The translations under genes were made by a program, and so were the position numbers. Below the pieces are notes generated by a model, which searched no databases, was not told the DNA's origin, and saw nothing but the letters and a program-made list of their open reading frames with translations. A stretch of DNA of 18,461 bases from Peptostreptococcaceae bacterium (GTDB lineage Bacteria > Bacillota_A > Clostridia > Peptostreptococcales > Acidaminobacteraceae), in assembly GCA_013619035.1 (NCBI GenBank), contig JABXKX010000598.1:1-18461 (forward strand), written 5' to 3'. Positions 1-8,653 of this stretch are shown here, piece by piece (position 1 is the first letter of the stretch; every line of letters starts with the position of its first letter).

Positions 1-1167
1 GTACATTGGTTAGGCAAAATTGATTGGGAATTGAGGAAGTTCCATGGAGAAGAGCTTTCTACACACAGCGGTTCAAGTTATAATTCTTATTTAATAAAAG
101 AAGAGAAAACCGTTTTAATTGATACAGTGTGGCGACCTTTTGCAGATGAGTTTGTTGCTAACTTAGAAAGTGAAATAGATCTTGAGAGCATTGATTATAT
201 TATCATCAATCATGGTGAGAATGACCATAGTGGTGCGTTATTAAAATTAATGGAAAAAATACCGAATACACCAATCTATTGTACTAAAAATGCGGTTGGA
301 TCATTAACGGGACAATACCACAAGGATTGGAATTTTAATGTTGTTAAAACAGGAGATACTTTAGATATTGGTAATGGGAAATCTTTGGTATTTGTAGAAA
401 TGCGTATGTTACACTGGCCTGATAGTATGGCAACTTATCTAACAGAAGATAATATTTTATTCAGTAATGATGCGTTTGGTCAACATTATGCATGTGAGCA
501 TTTATTTAATGATTTAGTAGATCAATGTAAACTTGGTGAAGAAGCCATGAAATATTATGCTAATATTCTAAATCCATTTAATAAAATTCTTAAGAAAAAA
601 TTAGAAGATATTTTGGCACTGAATTTAACCATTGATATTATTGCAACCAGCCATGGTGCTATTTGGAGAGATAATCCTTTACAAATTGTTGAAAAATATC
701 GGACGTGGTGCAATGATTATCAAGAAAATCAAATAACCGTCATTTATGATACGATGTGGAATGGTACCAAACAAGTCGCTGAAAAAATAGCAGAAGGCAT
801 ACAATTAGAAGATAGTGATGTCACGGTTAAACTCTTCAATATATCAAAATCAGATGATAATGATTTAGCAACAGAAGTGTTTAAGTCAAAAGCAATTGCT
901 GTTGGCTCACCAACGGTGAGCAATAGTGTGTTAAGGTCTCTAGTAGGGTTTTTGCATTATATGAAAGAGCTTAAATTTAAGAATAAGAAAGCCACTGCCT
1001 TTGGATGTTATGGATGGAGTGGAGAATCACCACAAGTATTGATGAAAATGCTTGAAGAAGCTGGATTTGAATTGGTTGGTGATAGTTTTAAAGTAAATTG
1101 GAATATGACCAAAGATGTTGAATTAGAAGCCATTGAGTTTGGAAAAACCTTTGTTAAAGGATTATAG
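1..1167 (+). CDS. fprA: A-type flavodiiron protein (FprA-like O2/NO reductase), 5'-truncated
   Basis: Cytoplasmic di-iron/FMN enzyme that reduces O2 to water or NO to N2O, a scavenger typical of anaerobes. The reading frame is open to base 1 and the residues before the in-frame TTG at 31 (VHWLGKIDWE) fit the family's conserved N-terminus, so the true start lies left of the window and TTG31 is not the start. Counting codons from base 1, the metallo-beta-lactamase-like domain shows the di-iron ligands in HGENDH (H71, E73, D75, H76), the His in MLHWPDS, the Asp in FSNDAFGQH and the His in TSHGAIWR. A flavodoxin domain follows from about codon 245 (TVIYDTMWNGT, FGCYGWSGES). There is no C-terminal rubredoxin or flavin-reductase extension, so electrons come from a separate partner. 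It ends in TAG followed at once by a terminator. Family assignment is very secure; O2 versus NO preference cannot be read from the sequence. Confidence 0.95.
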   Translation, partial: VHWLGKIDWELRKFHGEELSTHSGSSYNSYLIKEEKTVLIDTVWRPFADEFVANLESEIDLESIDYIIINHGENDHSGALLKLMEKIPNTPIYCTKNAVGSLTGQYHKDWNFNVVKTGDTLDIGNGKSLVFVEMRMLHWPDSMATYLTEDNILFSNDAFGQHYACEHLFNDLVDQCKLGEEAMKYYANILNPFNKILKKKLEDILALNLTIDIIATSHGAIWRDNPLQIVEKYRTWCNDYQENQITVIYDTMWNGTKQVAEKIAEGIQLEDSDVTVKLFNISKSDDNDLATEVFKSKAIAVGSPTVSNSVLRSLVGFLHYMKELKFKNKKATAFGCYGWSGESPQVLMKMLEEAGFELVGDSFKVNWNMTKDVELEAIEFGKTFVKGL

Positions 1168-1171
1168 AGTC

Positions 1172-1212
1172 AAAAGAAATCAAGAAATTCTTGGTTTCTT
1201 TTATTTTTTTTG
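1172..1212 (+). terminator. Intrinsic terminator after the flavodiiron gene
   Basis: Left arm 1172-1186 (AAAAGAAATCAAGAA) pairs with 1188-1202 (TTCTTGGTTTCTTTT) with one G-U; the innermost pairs must open to form the loop. A T-rich tract runs to 1211. It separates the flavodiiron gene from the ccdA operon. Confidence 0.8.
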
Positions 1213-1277
1213 TAAGAACCTAATCATATTCATGTTTTTACACATTAGAATCTATACCAATTCGGTGTTGTAAAGTT

Positions 1278-1283
1278 TATAAT
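1278..1283 (+). promoter_or_regulatory. -10 box of the ccdA operon promoter
   Basis: A perfect TATAAT lies 30 bp before the ccdA ATG. At 15-18 bp upstream (about 1254-1262) nothing resembles TTGACA. A good -10 with a missing -35 is typical of activator-dependent promoters; the AraC-type response regulator encoded in this operon is an obvious candidate, but that is inference. Confidence 0.5.
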
Positions 1284-1312
1284 GAGGTTATAGTAAGAAA
1301 GGATGTGACAAC

Positions 1313-1999
1313 ATGATCGGTGAACAAATATTTATTAGTACCGTTTTCGTAGCAGGATTATTATCATTTTTTGCACCGTGTACTTTCCCATTGATGCCAG
1401 TTTATATTGGGATTTTAACAGACAATGAACACGGAGGGAAATGGCGACCTTATATAAAAACATTTCTATTTGTAGGAGGCTTGTCTACCACTTTTATCTT
1501 ATTGGGATTTGGTGCTGGTGCTTTAGGCAAGTATATCAACGGGAGATGGTTTTCTATTATCACAGGCTTAATTGTCGTGATTCTAGGGTGCCATCAAATG
1601 GGTATTTTTAATTTGAAATTTTTAAATAAATATAAAACATTACAGCTAAAGTCTACAAGTAAAAACGATTTGATCAGTACCTATCTATTAGGTGTGACAT
1701 TTAGTTTTGGATGGACACCTTGTGTAGGTCCTGTTCTTGGAGCGGTACTTGTTTTATCAGCCGGTGGCGGGCAAGCTCTATACGGTGCATGGTTGATGGC
1801 GATTTATGCTTTGGGACTGGCGATTCCGTTTTTATTAGTTGCTGTATTTTCAAAATTAATCTTAGATAAACTTTATAAAGTAGACAAACATTTACCAAAG
1901 ATAAAAAGAGTTGGTGGTGTATTAATCGTCATTATGGGACTTCTATTGATGACAGAAAATCTAACAACCGTAACAGCGTGGTTTACAAATCTAATTTAG
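1313..1999 (+). CDS. ccdA: CcdA-family membrane thiol/disulfide electron transporter
   Basis: Integral membrane protein (228 aa) that carries reducing equivalents from cytoplasmic thioredoxin to extracytoplasmic thiol proteins; short form of the DsbD transmembrane domain. About six hydrophobic segments are visible. The two redox cysteines sit in the family positions: C23 in FFAPCTFPLMP and C137 in GWTPCVGPVLG. The start ATG has an AAGGA ribosome site about nine bases upstream (1299-1303). It is the first gene of a five-gene operon; the next start is 16 bp after its TAG, with GAAAGGAAG between. The neighbouring TlpA-like thioredoxin and MsrAB say which partners it serves: it should reduce the CSIC thioredoxin, which in turn regenerates the reductase. 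Assignment is secure from the paired Cys-Pro motifs and context. Confidence 0.93.
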   Translation: MIGEQIFISTVFVAGLLSFFAPCTFPLMPVYIGILTDNEHGGKWRPYIKTFLFVGGLSTTFILLGFGAGALGKYINGRWFSIITGLIVVILGCHQMGIFNLKFLNKYKTLQLKSTSKNDLISTYLLGVTFSFGWTPCVGPVLGAVLVLSAGGGQALYGAWLMAIYALGLAIPFLLVAVFSKLILDKLYKVDKHLPKIKRVGGVLIVIMGLLLMTENLTTVTAWFTNLI

Positions 2000-2015
2000 T
2001 GAAAGGAAGAGTATC

Positions 2016-2684
2016 ATGAAAAAGATATTAATCGGTATATTGGTAGCAGCAGTCGTTTTATTAGGAGTGTTTTTAATTGTTGGAAACGATAATGATGAGA
2101 CTCATAATAACATGACTGAGGAAAACATGGAAAAAGATGAAATGACAGAACAAAACGATATGACGGAAAGTGATATGTCAGATGATATGACAGATGATGA
2201 TATGGCTGAGTCAGATGATATGACAGAAGATAATATGGAATCTGTTGAAATGATGTCAAATGATGGTGAGATGGCTCCTATGTTTGACCTTAAAGACCTT
2301 GATGGCAATAGGGTATCATTAGCAGATTTAAAAGGTGAGAAAGTCTATGTGAAGTTTTGGGCTTCATGGTGCTCAATATGTCTAGGTGGTTTAGAAGAAC
2401 TGGATATGTTAACTGCTGAGGATACTGAGTTTAAAGTGATTACTATTGTATCGCCAGATTATAATGGTGAAAAAAATACCGAGAAATTTATGTCTTGGTT
2501 TGATAAACAAGGATATGATAATTTAATTGTGTTATTGGATGAAGATGGTGAGTTTACAAGAGAATTTGGTGTAAGAGGTTATCCAACATCAGCATTTATT
2601 GGATCTGATGGGGTTTTGGTTCACTTATACCCAGGTCATTTGGAAAATGACATGATCAAAGCAGAGTTTATGGAGATTTATTAA
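2016..2684 (+). CDS. Membrane-anchored TlpA/ResA-like thioredoxin with Met/Asp-rich linker
   Basis: Extracytoplasmic thiol reductase, likely the shuttle between CcdA and MsrAB. Residues 2-23 form one hydrophobic N-terminal anchor; there is no lipobox cysteine, so it is probably an uncleaved anchor rather than a lipoprotein. Residues 25-89 are an unusual low-complexity linker with 13 methionines between 33 and 89, spaced about every five residues among Asp/Glu/Thr/Ser. The thioredoxin-like domain begins near residue 88 and has the active site WCSIC (C119, C122) and a cis-Pro region in [10 protein letters not shown]. The gene starts 16 bp after ccdA and ends just before msrAB, with a perfect AAGGAGG between. 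This CcdA/TlpA/MsrAB order matches the extracellular thioredoxin (Etrx) systems I know from Streptococcus pneumoniae. Fold and role are secure; the linker's purpose is unknown. Confidence 0.92.
   Translation: MKKILIGILVAAVVLLGVFLIVGNDNDETHNNMTEENMEKDEMTEQNDMTESDMSDDMTDDDMAESDDMTEDNMESVEMMSNDGEMAPMFDLKDLDGNRVSLADLKGEKVYVKFWASWCSICLGGLEELDMLTAEDTEFKVITIVSPDYNGEKNTEKFMSWFDKQGYDNLIVLLDEDGEFTREFGVRGYPTSAFIGSDGVLVHLYPGHLENDMIKAEFMEIY
2178..2243 (+). repeat. Two 33-bp imperfect tandem repeats encoding part of the Met/Asp linker
   Basis: Units 2178-2210 and 2211-2243 begin with the same 16 bases (TCAGATGATATGACAG) and encode [11 protein letters not shown] and [11 protein letters not shown]. The surrounding linker (about 2110-2275) repeats GATATG/GAAATG-type motifs less exactly. 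This suggests the linker expanded by slippage or unequal exchange while staying in frame. Confidence 0.75.
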
Positions 2685-2694
2685 GGAGGACAAG

Positions 2695-3837
2695 ATGAGA
2701 AGAATGATAATTTTAGCTGTTGTAGTGGCAGTAGGGCTCATTTTAGTAATCGGCAATAGGTATCTTTATAATAAAAAAGTAGAGGTACCAAAAGAGGATA
2801 TGTCCACTCAGGAGATGACTAAAAATATGAATATCAGTTCAGTACTGGATACCAAACGGTTGCCAGATAATCCTAATGTAGGTGTTATGTTTGATGAAAC
2901 CTCTTTAGAAGATTTGTATTTAGCAGGAGGTTGTTTCTGGGGAGTAGAGGCATACATGACAAGAGTTTATGGTGTTTATGATGTCACATCGGGTTATGCC
3001 AATGGATCAACAGAAAATCCGAGTTATGAGGATTTAATTTATAACAATTCTGGACATGCAGAAACAGTACATGTCAGATATGATCCAAGTTTGGTATCCA
3101 TCAAAGAGTTATTGGCATATTATTTTAAAGTAGTAGATCCAACCTCTTTGAATCAACAAGGCAATGATCGAGGTGTTCAATACCGAACTGGGATTTATTA
3201 TACTGATGAAACTGAAAAATCTATTATATTAGAAGAAGTTAATAAAGAACAGATGATGTATGAAGATAAAATTGTGGTAGAAGTGTTACCACTTGAACAT
3301 TATTATTTAGCAGAAGAGTATCATCAAGATTATTTGGATAAGAATCCGAATGGCTATTGTCACATTGATTTAAATCTTGTAACCGAAGGTATTTCAGAAT
3401 ACACAAAACCTTCAGATGCAGAAATCAAAGAGATGTTAACCAAGTTACAGTATAAAGTGACACAAAATGCCGGCACTGAAAGATCGTTTGATAATGAGTA
3501 TTGGGATAACACTGAACCTGGCTTATATGTGGATATCGTAACAGGAGAACCATTATTTTCATCTAAAGACAAATATAAATCCGGAACAGGGTGGCCAAGC
3601 TTTACACAACCGATTTCAGAGTCTGTTATAATAGAACTAGAAGACAATACACTCTTTACAAAAAGAATTGAAGTTAAAAGCCGTTTAGGGGACTCACATT
3701 TAGGGCATTTATTTAATGACGGACCTAAAGATAAAGGCGGTTTAAGATATTGTCTGAATAGCGCTTCATTAAAATTCATTCCTTTAGAAGAAATGGATGA
3801 GATGGGCTATGGTCATTTGAAAAGTTTAGTAGAATAG
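2695..3837 (+). CDS. msrAB: Membrane-anchored bifunctional methionine sulfoxide reductase MsrAB
   Basis: Repairs oxidised methionine outside the membrane: MsrA acts on the S and MsrB on the R sulfoxide. Residues 4-21 are a hydrophobic anchor, followed by a linker to about residue 70. The MsrA domain (about 73-230) has the catalytic Cys in GGCFWG (C80) and a likely resolving Cys in GYCHIDLN (C222). The MsrB domain (about 250-372) has [23 protein letters not shown] and the catalytic Cys in RYCLNSAS (C353). C353 is the only cysteine in the MsrB half: the two CxxC zinc pairs of other MsrBs are absent, and a Thr stands where Neisseria PilB, as I recall it, has a resolving Cys (SGCGWPSF). The start has a perfect AAGGAGG five bases upstream. 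The next gene starts nine bases after the TAG, so the two are probably translated together. Assignment is very secure. Confidence 0.95.
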   Translation: MRRMIILAVVVAVGLILVIGNRYLYNKKVEVPKEDMSTQEMTKNMNISSVLDTKRLPDNPNVGVMFDETSLEDLYLAGGCFWGVEAYMTRVYGVYDVTSGYANGSTENPSYEDLIYNNSGHAETVHVRYDPSLVSIKELLAYYFKVVDPTSLNQQGNDRGVQYRTGIYYTDETEKSIILEEVNKEQMMYEDKIVVEVLPLEHYYLAEEYHQDYLDKNPNGYCHIDLNLVTEGISEYTKPSDAEIKEMLTKLQYKVTQNAGTERSFDNEYWDNTEPGLYVDIVTGEPLFSSKDKYKSGTGWPSFTQPISESVIIELEDNTLFTKRIEVKSRLGDSHLGHLFNDGPKDKGGLRYCLNSASLKFIPLEEMDEMGYGHLKSLVE

Positions 3838-3845
3838 AGGATGAT

Positions 3846-4610
3846 ATGATTCGATTATTAATAGTAGATGATGAACCTTTAGTTAGACGAGGGATAAAAT
3901 CCCTCGTCAATTTTGATAAGCTGAATATTGACGAGGTTGAAGAAGCCGTCAATGGTGAAGAGGCTTTAGAAAAATTCAAAGTGTTTAAACCACATCTTAT
4001 TTTAGCGGATATTAATATGCCTAAGATGGATGGCTTAACCTTTTCTAAACATGTAAAAGCAATAGATAAAACAGTAAAAATTGCTCTAATAACAGGGTAT
4101 GATTATTTTGATTATGCACTTCAAGCCCTTAAATTAGGTGTTGATGATTACATATTAAAACCCATTTCCAAAAAAGATATAGAAGAAGTGTTAATCAAAT
4201 TAATTCAGAAGATGGAAGAGGATGCTTTATCTATAGAAGTACAAAAAACCGTACAAGAAAGATTGGATGTTTCTATAGAAGATGATTATTATGATATTGA
4301 ATCTATTTTAGATAGAGATAAGTATCATCTGGACTTTTCATTAAAGAAGTTAAGTGATGAACTGGGTTACAATAGCAGTTATTTGAGTGGTGTTTTTAAA
4401 AAACAGTATGGTATGACATTTCAGGATTATTTGATTCATGCACGTATTGAACAAGCAAAACTGTTACTTCTGAGCACGGAACTTAAGAATTATGAAATTG
4501 CAGAGGCTATAGGATTTACAGATGTAAATTACTTTGGCAGTCGTTTTAAAAAACTTGTTGGTATGTCTCCTAAACAATATAAAGTACAGGTGAAGCAAAA
4601 TCATGAATAA
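3846..4610 (+). CDS. YesN-type response regulator (receiver + AraC DNA-binding domain)
   Basis: Phosphorylation-activated transcription factor, 254 aa. The receiver domain (about 2-120) shows the acidic pair D8/D9, phospho-acceptor D55 in ADINMPKMDG, T83 in LITGYD and K105 in ILKPIS. A linker to about 145 leads to a double helix-turn-helix AraC domain (about 150-250) with the family signature DVNYFGSRFKKLVGMSPKQY. The start is nine bases after msrAB with GAGG in the gap, and the end overlaps the kinase gene by eight bases, so the two signalling genes are co-translated with the reductase genes. YesN-type regulators usually sit beside sugar transporters; none is seen here. The same gene order (ccdA, thioredoxin, msrAB, regulator, kinase) occurs as I recall in S. 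pneumoniae, where the pair is called TCS09. Targets are unknown; its own operon is a reasonable first guess. Confidence 0.93.
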   Translation: MIRLLIVDDEPLVRRGIKSLVNFDKLNIDEVEEAVNGEEALEKFKVFKPHLILADINMPKMDGLTFSKHVKAIDKTVKIALITGYDYFDYALQALKLGVDDYILKPISKKDIEEVLIKLIQKMEEDALSIEVQKTVQERLDVSIEDDYYDIESILDRDKYHLDFSLKKLSDELGYNSSYLSGVFKKQYGMTFQDYLIHARIEQAKLLLLSTELKNYEIAEAIGFTDVNYFGSRFKKLVGMSPKQYKVQVKQNHE

Positions 4611-6306
4611 ACGTATTTTTTTTAGACAACTTAAAGTCCAGATCACTTCTTTTTATTTAATAGCGAGTTTGATGATGGTACTTCTAATGAGTAGTGCGTA
4701 TTATTATAGTGCGTCGTCTATTATTTTAGAAGATACCTTGGAGCAAACAATTCATGGTGTAGAACAAAGTGGTAATGACTTAGAAAACTATATCATAGAG
4801 TTAAAACAGATTGCGATGTTTATCAGTCAAAATGATGATATCAAATCTTATTTACAGACAGGTGAAGAAAACTCTAAAATTGAAGCACATCAAGTTATTG
4901 ACCAAGCATTAGCAACCAATTCATCCATTGTTTCTGTTGTTGCTATTGGTAAAGACGGAGGCGTTGTGTCGAATGAAACAGAACTTGAAATGTCTGTTTC
5001 GAGTGATATGATGAAAGAATCTTGGTATGTTCGAGCGATTGATAATCAACAGATGCCGGCTTTAACATCAGCAAGGCTACAAGACTTTACAATGGATAAA
5101 GAAACTTGGGTTATTGCACTTAGTCAAGAAATATTTGATGACAACAACAATCATTTAGGGGTTGTTTTATTGGATATAAAATATCAGGTGATTGAAGGAT
5201 ATTTGGATCACTTGCCACTCGGAGAAGCAGGTTTTGCTTTTATAATGGATGAAAGCAAACAAGTGGTTTATCATCCTGATCCCAATTATTTTATAGATAG
5301 TGACAAAAAATCGGATTTGATTGCTATGGTAGAAAATTCAGAAGGCTATGACAAGGAACATCATCTACTCACACATCACTATAGTATACCCAATACACAT
5401 TGGACTCTCGTAGGTGTTTCTTCACTTGATCAATTAACACTGGTTAGAAGACAATTGATAGAAGTTTTGGTGGTGCTCAGTGGGATTGTTTTAGTGGTCA
5501 TTATCAGTGGTAGTTATTTTATTGCCAATAGAATTACAAGACCAATCAAAGAGCTTCAAGAGGCGATGAAAGATTTTGATAGCTTTGAAACATCTATAGA
5601 TAAATCCTCAGGCTGTTATGAAGTAGAATCACTATCTATAGAATTTGATAAGATGTTAAAAGAAATCCAACGACTGTTATCGGAAATAAAAGAAAATGAA
5701 CGTTATTTGAGAACTTATGAACTCAATGCTTTATACAGTCAGATCAATCCTCATTTTTTATACAATACTTTGGATACAATTGTTTGGATGGCAGAATTTA
5801 ATAACAGTGAAAAAGTGATTGAAGTGACCAAATCTTTGGCTCAGTTCTTTAGAATATCACTCAGTAAAGGTCAAGAAATGATTACACTTGAAGAAGAGTT
5901 TGATCATATCAAACAGTATTTGTTCATTCAAAAACAGCGTTATGATGATCAACTTAACTATACAATAGACTTACCAGAAGCACTGATGGCAGTAAAGGTT
6001 CCAAAAATCATTTTACAACCGATTGTAGAAAATGCGATTTATCATGGTATTAGAGAAAAAACATCTGGTGGCAGTATAACCGTTTCTTGTGAGCAGGTAG
6101 ATTCAACTCTGAAACTGATTGTTCATGATGATGGTGTTGGGTTTACTGAAGAGACAAAAAAAAGTAAGTTGGTAAAACTCGGAGGGGTTGGTATAGAAAA
6201 TGTTAGAAAAAGACTTTCGCTGGTTTATGGTGATAGAAGTGATATAGTCATTGAATCTAAACCAAATATTGGCACGACTGTAACACTTATCATACCTCTA
6301 GATTAA
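4603..6306 (+). CDS. YesM-type sensor histidine kinase with extracytoplasmic Cache domain
   Basis: Membrane sensor that phosphorylates the regulator encoded just upstream, 567 aa. A first membrane helix spans about residues 15-36 and a second about 285-306. The roughly 250-residue external loop between them looks like a double-Cache (PAS-like) ligand-binding domain (WYVRAIDN, VIALSQEIFDD, GVVLLDIKYQVI, FAFIMDESK). HAMP follows (about 306-360), then the His_kinase motif SQINPHFLYNTLDT with phospho-acceptor H384, and an ATPase domain with N477 (VENAIYHG), HDDGVGF near 508-514 and GGVGIENVRKRL. The ATG lies inside the end of the regulator gene (eight-base overlap). A terminator follows directly, closing the operon. 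Architecture is secure; the ligand is unknown, with oxidised peptides or redox stress suggested only by context. Confidence 0.93.
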   Translation: MNKRIFFRQLKVQITSFYLIASLMMVLLMSSAYYYSASSIILEDTLEQTIHGVEQSGNDLENYIIELKQIAMFISQNDDIKSYLQTGEENSKIEAHQVIDQALATNSSIVSVVAIGKDGGVVSNETELEMSVSSDMMKESWYVRAIDNQQMPALTSARLQDFTMDKETWVIALSQEIFDDNNNHLGVVLLDIKYQVIEGYLDHLPLGEAGFAFIMDESKQVVYHPDPNYFIDSDKKSDLIAMVENSEGYDKEHHLLTHHYSIPNTHWTLVGVSSLDQLTLVRRQLIEVLVVLSGIVLVVIISGSYFIANRITRPIKELQEAMKDFDSFETSIDKSSGCYEVESLSIEFDKMLKEIQRLLSEIKENERYLRTYELNALYSQINPHFLYNTLDTIVWMAEFNNSEKVIEVTKSLAQFFRISLSKGQEMITLEEEFDHIKQYLFIQKQRYDDQLNYTIDLPEALMAVKVPKIILQPIVENAIYHGIREKTSGGSITVSCEQVDSTLKLIVHDDGVGFTEETKKSKLVKLGGVGIENVRKRLSLVYGDRSDIVIESKPNIGTTVTLIIPLD

Positions 6307-6330
6307 AGCAATCTCTGATTGCTTTTTTTT
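6305..6330 (+). terminator. Intrinsic terminator closing the ccdA-kinase operon
   Basis: Perfect stem AAAGCAATC (6305-6313) / GATTGCTTT (6317-6325) with a TCT loop and a run of eight T from 6323. The stem starts inside the kinase TAA. Confidence 0.87.
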
Positions 6331-6354
6331 ATGTACTCAAATGGTGATTACGTG

Positions 6355-6360
6355 TATAAT
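6355..6360 (+). promoter_or_regulatory. -10 box of the recQ promoter
   Basis: TATAAT, 25 bp before the recQ start, in the short gap after the kinase terminator. No convincing -35 hexamer is seen 16-18 bp upstream, so this is a moderate call. Confidence 0.45.
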
Positions 6361-6384
6361 ACAAGGAGTACCTAGGAGGATGAA

Positions 6385-8547
6385 TTGAGAAAATTTGAAT
6401 TGTTAAAAAAGCATTTTGGTTATGAAACCTTTAGACATGGCCAAGAAGATATTATAAATCATATAATGACAAGAGATGTACTGGCAATTATGCCAACCGG
6501 TGGCGGAAAGTCTCTTTGTTATCAATTACCAGCATTGATGGCAGACGGTGTGACGATTGTCATATCACCTTTGATCGCTTTAATGAAAGATCAAGTGGAC
6601 GGCTTAGTAGAAGTCGGTATTCCAGCGACGTATCTGAATAGTTCACTCTCTACTGCTGAAACGAACAGTCGTATCAGAGAAATCTTAGAGGGTCAACATA
6701 AACTGATTTATGTAGCCCCGGAAAGACTTTTATCAGATAGTTTTTATGAGCTGAGTCAACGTATTCAAATTGATTTAATTGCTGTTGATGAAGCACATTG
6801 TATCAGTCAATGGGGACATGATTTTAGACCGAGTTATAAAAATATTCCTAGATTTATTTCAAGATTACAAACCAGACCTATTGTAGCGGCTTTTACTGCA
6901 ACTGCAACGGTTCATGTTATAGAAGAAATAAACACTTTATTAGAGTTAAATAATCCATTTTCAATGATCACAGGATTTGATCGAGAAAACTTATTTTATA
7001 AAGTTGTAAAACCAACTGATAAGTATAGGTATCTGAAAAACTATTTGCAAAATGATTTTGTAGAAGGATCAGGGGTTATCTATTGTTCGACTAGAAAAAC
7101 GGTTGAATCTCTGTCTAAAAAACTAAAAGATCATGGATTTTCTGTTGCAGCCTATCATGGCGGTATGGACAGTGACGATAGAAGTCATGTTCAAGATTCA
7201 TTTATGTTAGACAATACAAAGATTATCGTGGCAACCAATGCTTTTGGTATGGGAATTGATAAACCGGATGTAAGGTTTGTTATTCATTACAATATGCCTA
7301 AGAACATGGAAGCTTATTATCAAGAAGCAGGCCGTGCCGGTCGAGATGGCGGTAAGAGTGATTGTATATTAATGTACTCGCCAGCGGATATTGTCAAACA
7401 GAAACTAATTATGAATCAAAATATGATGGATCTAGAAAGACATCAAATTCAACTTGAAAACCTGCAGATATTGGTCAATTACTGTCATACCAATGATTGT
7501 TTAAGATCTGAGATTATCGGTTACTTTGGAGACGTCGCAACGGTTGATAACTGTGGCAGCTGTGGTAATTGTCTAAATGATTCAGAATTTGTAGATTTGA
7601 GTATAGAATCTCAAAAGATACTATCTTGTATTTATAGAACGGATCAGAGATTTGGTGTAAATGTCATCATTCAAGTCTTAAGAGGGTCAAAGAACAAAAA
7701 AATAATCGATTGGAAACTAGACAAAGTTTCAACTTATGGCATCATTACGGAGTATTCAGAAGGTGGCTTAAGAGAACTGATTATGAATCTTATTGCGAGA
7801 GGTTTTATTCGCATGACTGTTGATGCTTATCCGGTACTGAAACTAAATGAGAGTTCAAGAGCTGTACTAAAAGGTGAAGAAAAGATTCTTGTTAGAAAAG
7901 AACGTATGGATGTAAAAGATACAAAGAAGAGAAAACAAAAGAGAAAAACTGACTTTGATTTTGATCAAGAGCTATTTGATAGATTATCAGAAAAAAGAAA
8001 AGCCATTGCTTCTGAGAAGAAAGTGCCTTTATATGTTATATTTGCAAATTCAGTATTAGAGGAACTGGCTTATACAATGCCGGTTCAAAAATCTCAGTTC
8101 TTAGAAGTCAAAGGCATTGGTGAAAAGAAATTTGACAGTTATGGTAGCGACTTTATTGACATTATAGAAACTTATCTGAAAGAAAAAAATATAGATGCCG
8201 ATGCATTTGAAAGCAAAACAGCAGAGATATATGAAGACGTTGAAGTCAGTGATAAAAATAGATATGAACAAACACATGAGTTATATGTCCAAGGAATGTC
8301 CTTAGAAGAGATGGCTTCACAGAGGGGATTAACAGCTTCTACAATTGTTAATCATCTGATAAAACTAAAATCACAAGGCCATGACATCACCATAAATCAG
8401 TTTATGGATGCAGATAAAACAAAACAGGTCAATGCCGTGTTATCAAAGCTTGGAACGGAATCACTAAAAGCGATAAAACAAGAATTGGATGAGAGTATAA
8501 CTTACTCAGATATTCAATTGGCCATAGCCTATTCAGATATATTTTAA
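6385..8547 (+). CDS. recQ: ATP-dependent DNA helicase RecQ with C-terminal HTH domain
   Basis: 3'-5' DNA helicase of recombination and repair, 720 aa. Motif 0 (FGYETFRHGQEDII) is at 11-24, Walker A (PTGGGKS) at 37-43, DEAH at 135-138, and the QEAGRAGRDG arginine-finger motif starts at Q313. A RecQ zinc-binding region has four cysteines (YCHTNDC, then CGSCGNC). Winged-helix RQC is followed by an HRDC domain (about 547-595) and a helix-turn-helix resembling the HTH_40 family (about 627-710), an addition known from many Bacillota RecQ proteins. The start is TTG: AGGAGG lies five bases upstream, and the only nearby ATG (6380) reads ATG-AAT-TGA and stops at once. It has its own -10 box. The expected terminator after it is broken; see the direct repeats around the next gene. 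Confidence 0.96.
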   Translation: MRKFELLKKHFGYETFRHGQEDIINHIMTRDVLAIMPTGGGKSLCYQLPALMADGVTIVISPLIALMKDQVDGLVEVGIPATYLNSSLSTAETNSRIREILEGQHKLIYVAPERLLSDSFYELSQRIQIDLIAVDEAHCISQWGHDFRPSYKNIPRFISRLQTRPIVAAFTATATVHVIEEINTLLELNNPFSMITGFDRENLFYKVVKPTDKYRYLKNYLQNDFVEGSGVIYCSTRKTVESLSKKLKDHGFSVAAYHGGMDSDDRSHVQDSFMLDNTKIIVATNAFGMGIDKPDVRFVIHYNMPKNMEAYYQEAGRAGRDGGKSDCILMYSPADIVKQKLIMNQNMMDLERHQIQLENLQILVNYCHTNDCLRSEIIGYFGDVATVDNCGSCGNCLNDSEFVDLSIESQKILSCIYRTDQRFGVNVIIQVLRGSKNKKIIDWKLDKVSTYGIITEYSEGGLRELIMNLIARGFIRMTVDAYPVLKLNESSRAVLKGEEKILVRKERMDVKDTKKRKQKRKTDFDFDQELFDRLSEKRKAIASEKKVPLYVIFANSVLEELAYTMPVQKSQFLEVKGIGEKKFDSYGSDFIDIIETYLKEKNIDADAFESKTAEIYEDVEVSDKNRYEQTHELYVQGMSLEEMASQRGLTASTIVNHLIKLKSQGHDITINQFMDADKTKQVNAVLSKLGTESLKAIKQELDESITYSDIQLAIAYSDIF

Positions 8548-8566
8548 CATGACCCTAATGTGAGAT
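8536..8566 (+). repeat. Direct repeat, left copy, over the recQ stop codon
   Basis: GATATATTTTAACATGACCC (8536-8555), then TAATGTGAGAT. The right copy at 9917-9948 has the same first 20 bases, one extra C, and TAATGCGAGAT (one mismatch). This copy holds only the left half of the terminator hairpin that is complete at the right copy. See the finding on insertion. Confidence 0.85.
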
Positions 8567-8653
8567 TTTTAGTGCAAGTGACTTAATATCAAACGGATTT
8601 ATTCTCTGTTACTTTACTTTAATTAATGGTTTACAAAAGATTCAGAAAAATCA

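Noticed and set aside
31..33. TTG at 31 as the start of the flavodiiron gene
   Set aside because: The frame continues to the left edge with residues conserved in the family, so the gene is cut by the window.
2014..2308. Open frames on the minus strand opposite the Met/Asp linker, rich in Tyr/His or Ser/Ile
   Set aside because: They are the mirror image of a low-complexity repeat on the coding strand, with no start signals or recognisable protein features.
3360..3779. 139-codon minus-strand open frame inside msrAB
   Set aside because: It is antisense to the conserved MsrB domain, and no promoter or ribosome site precedes it.
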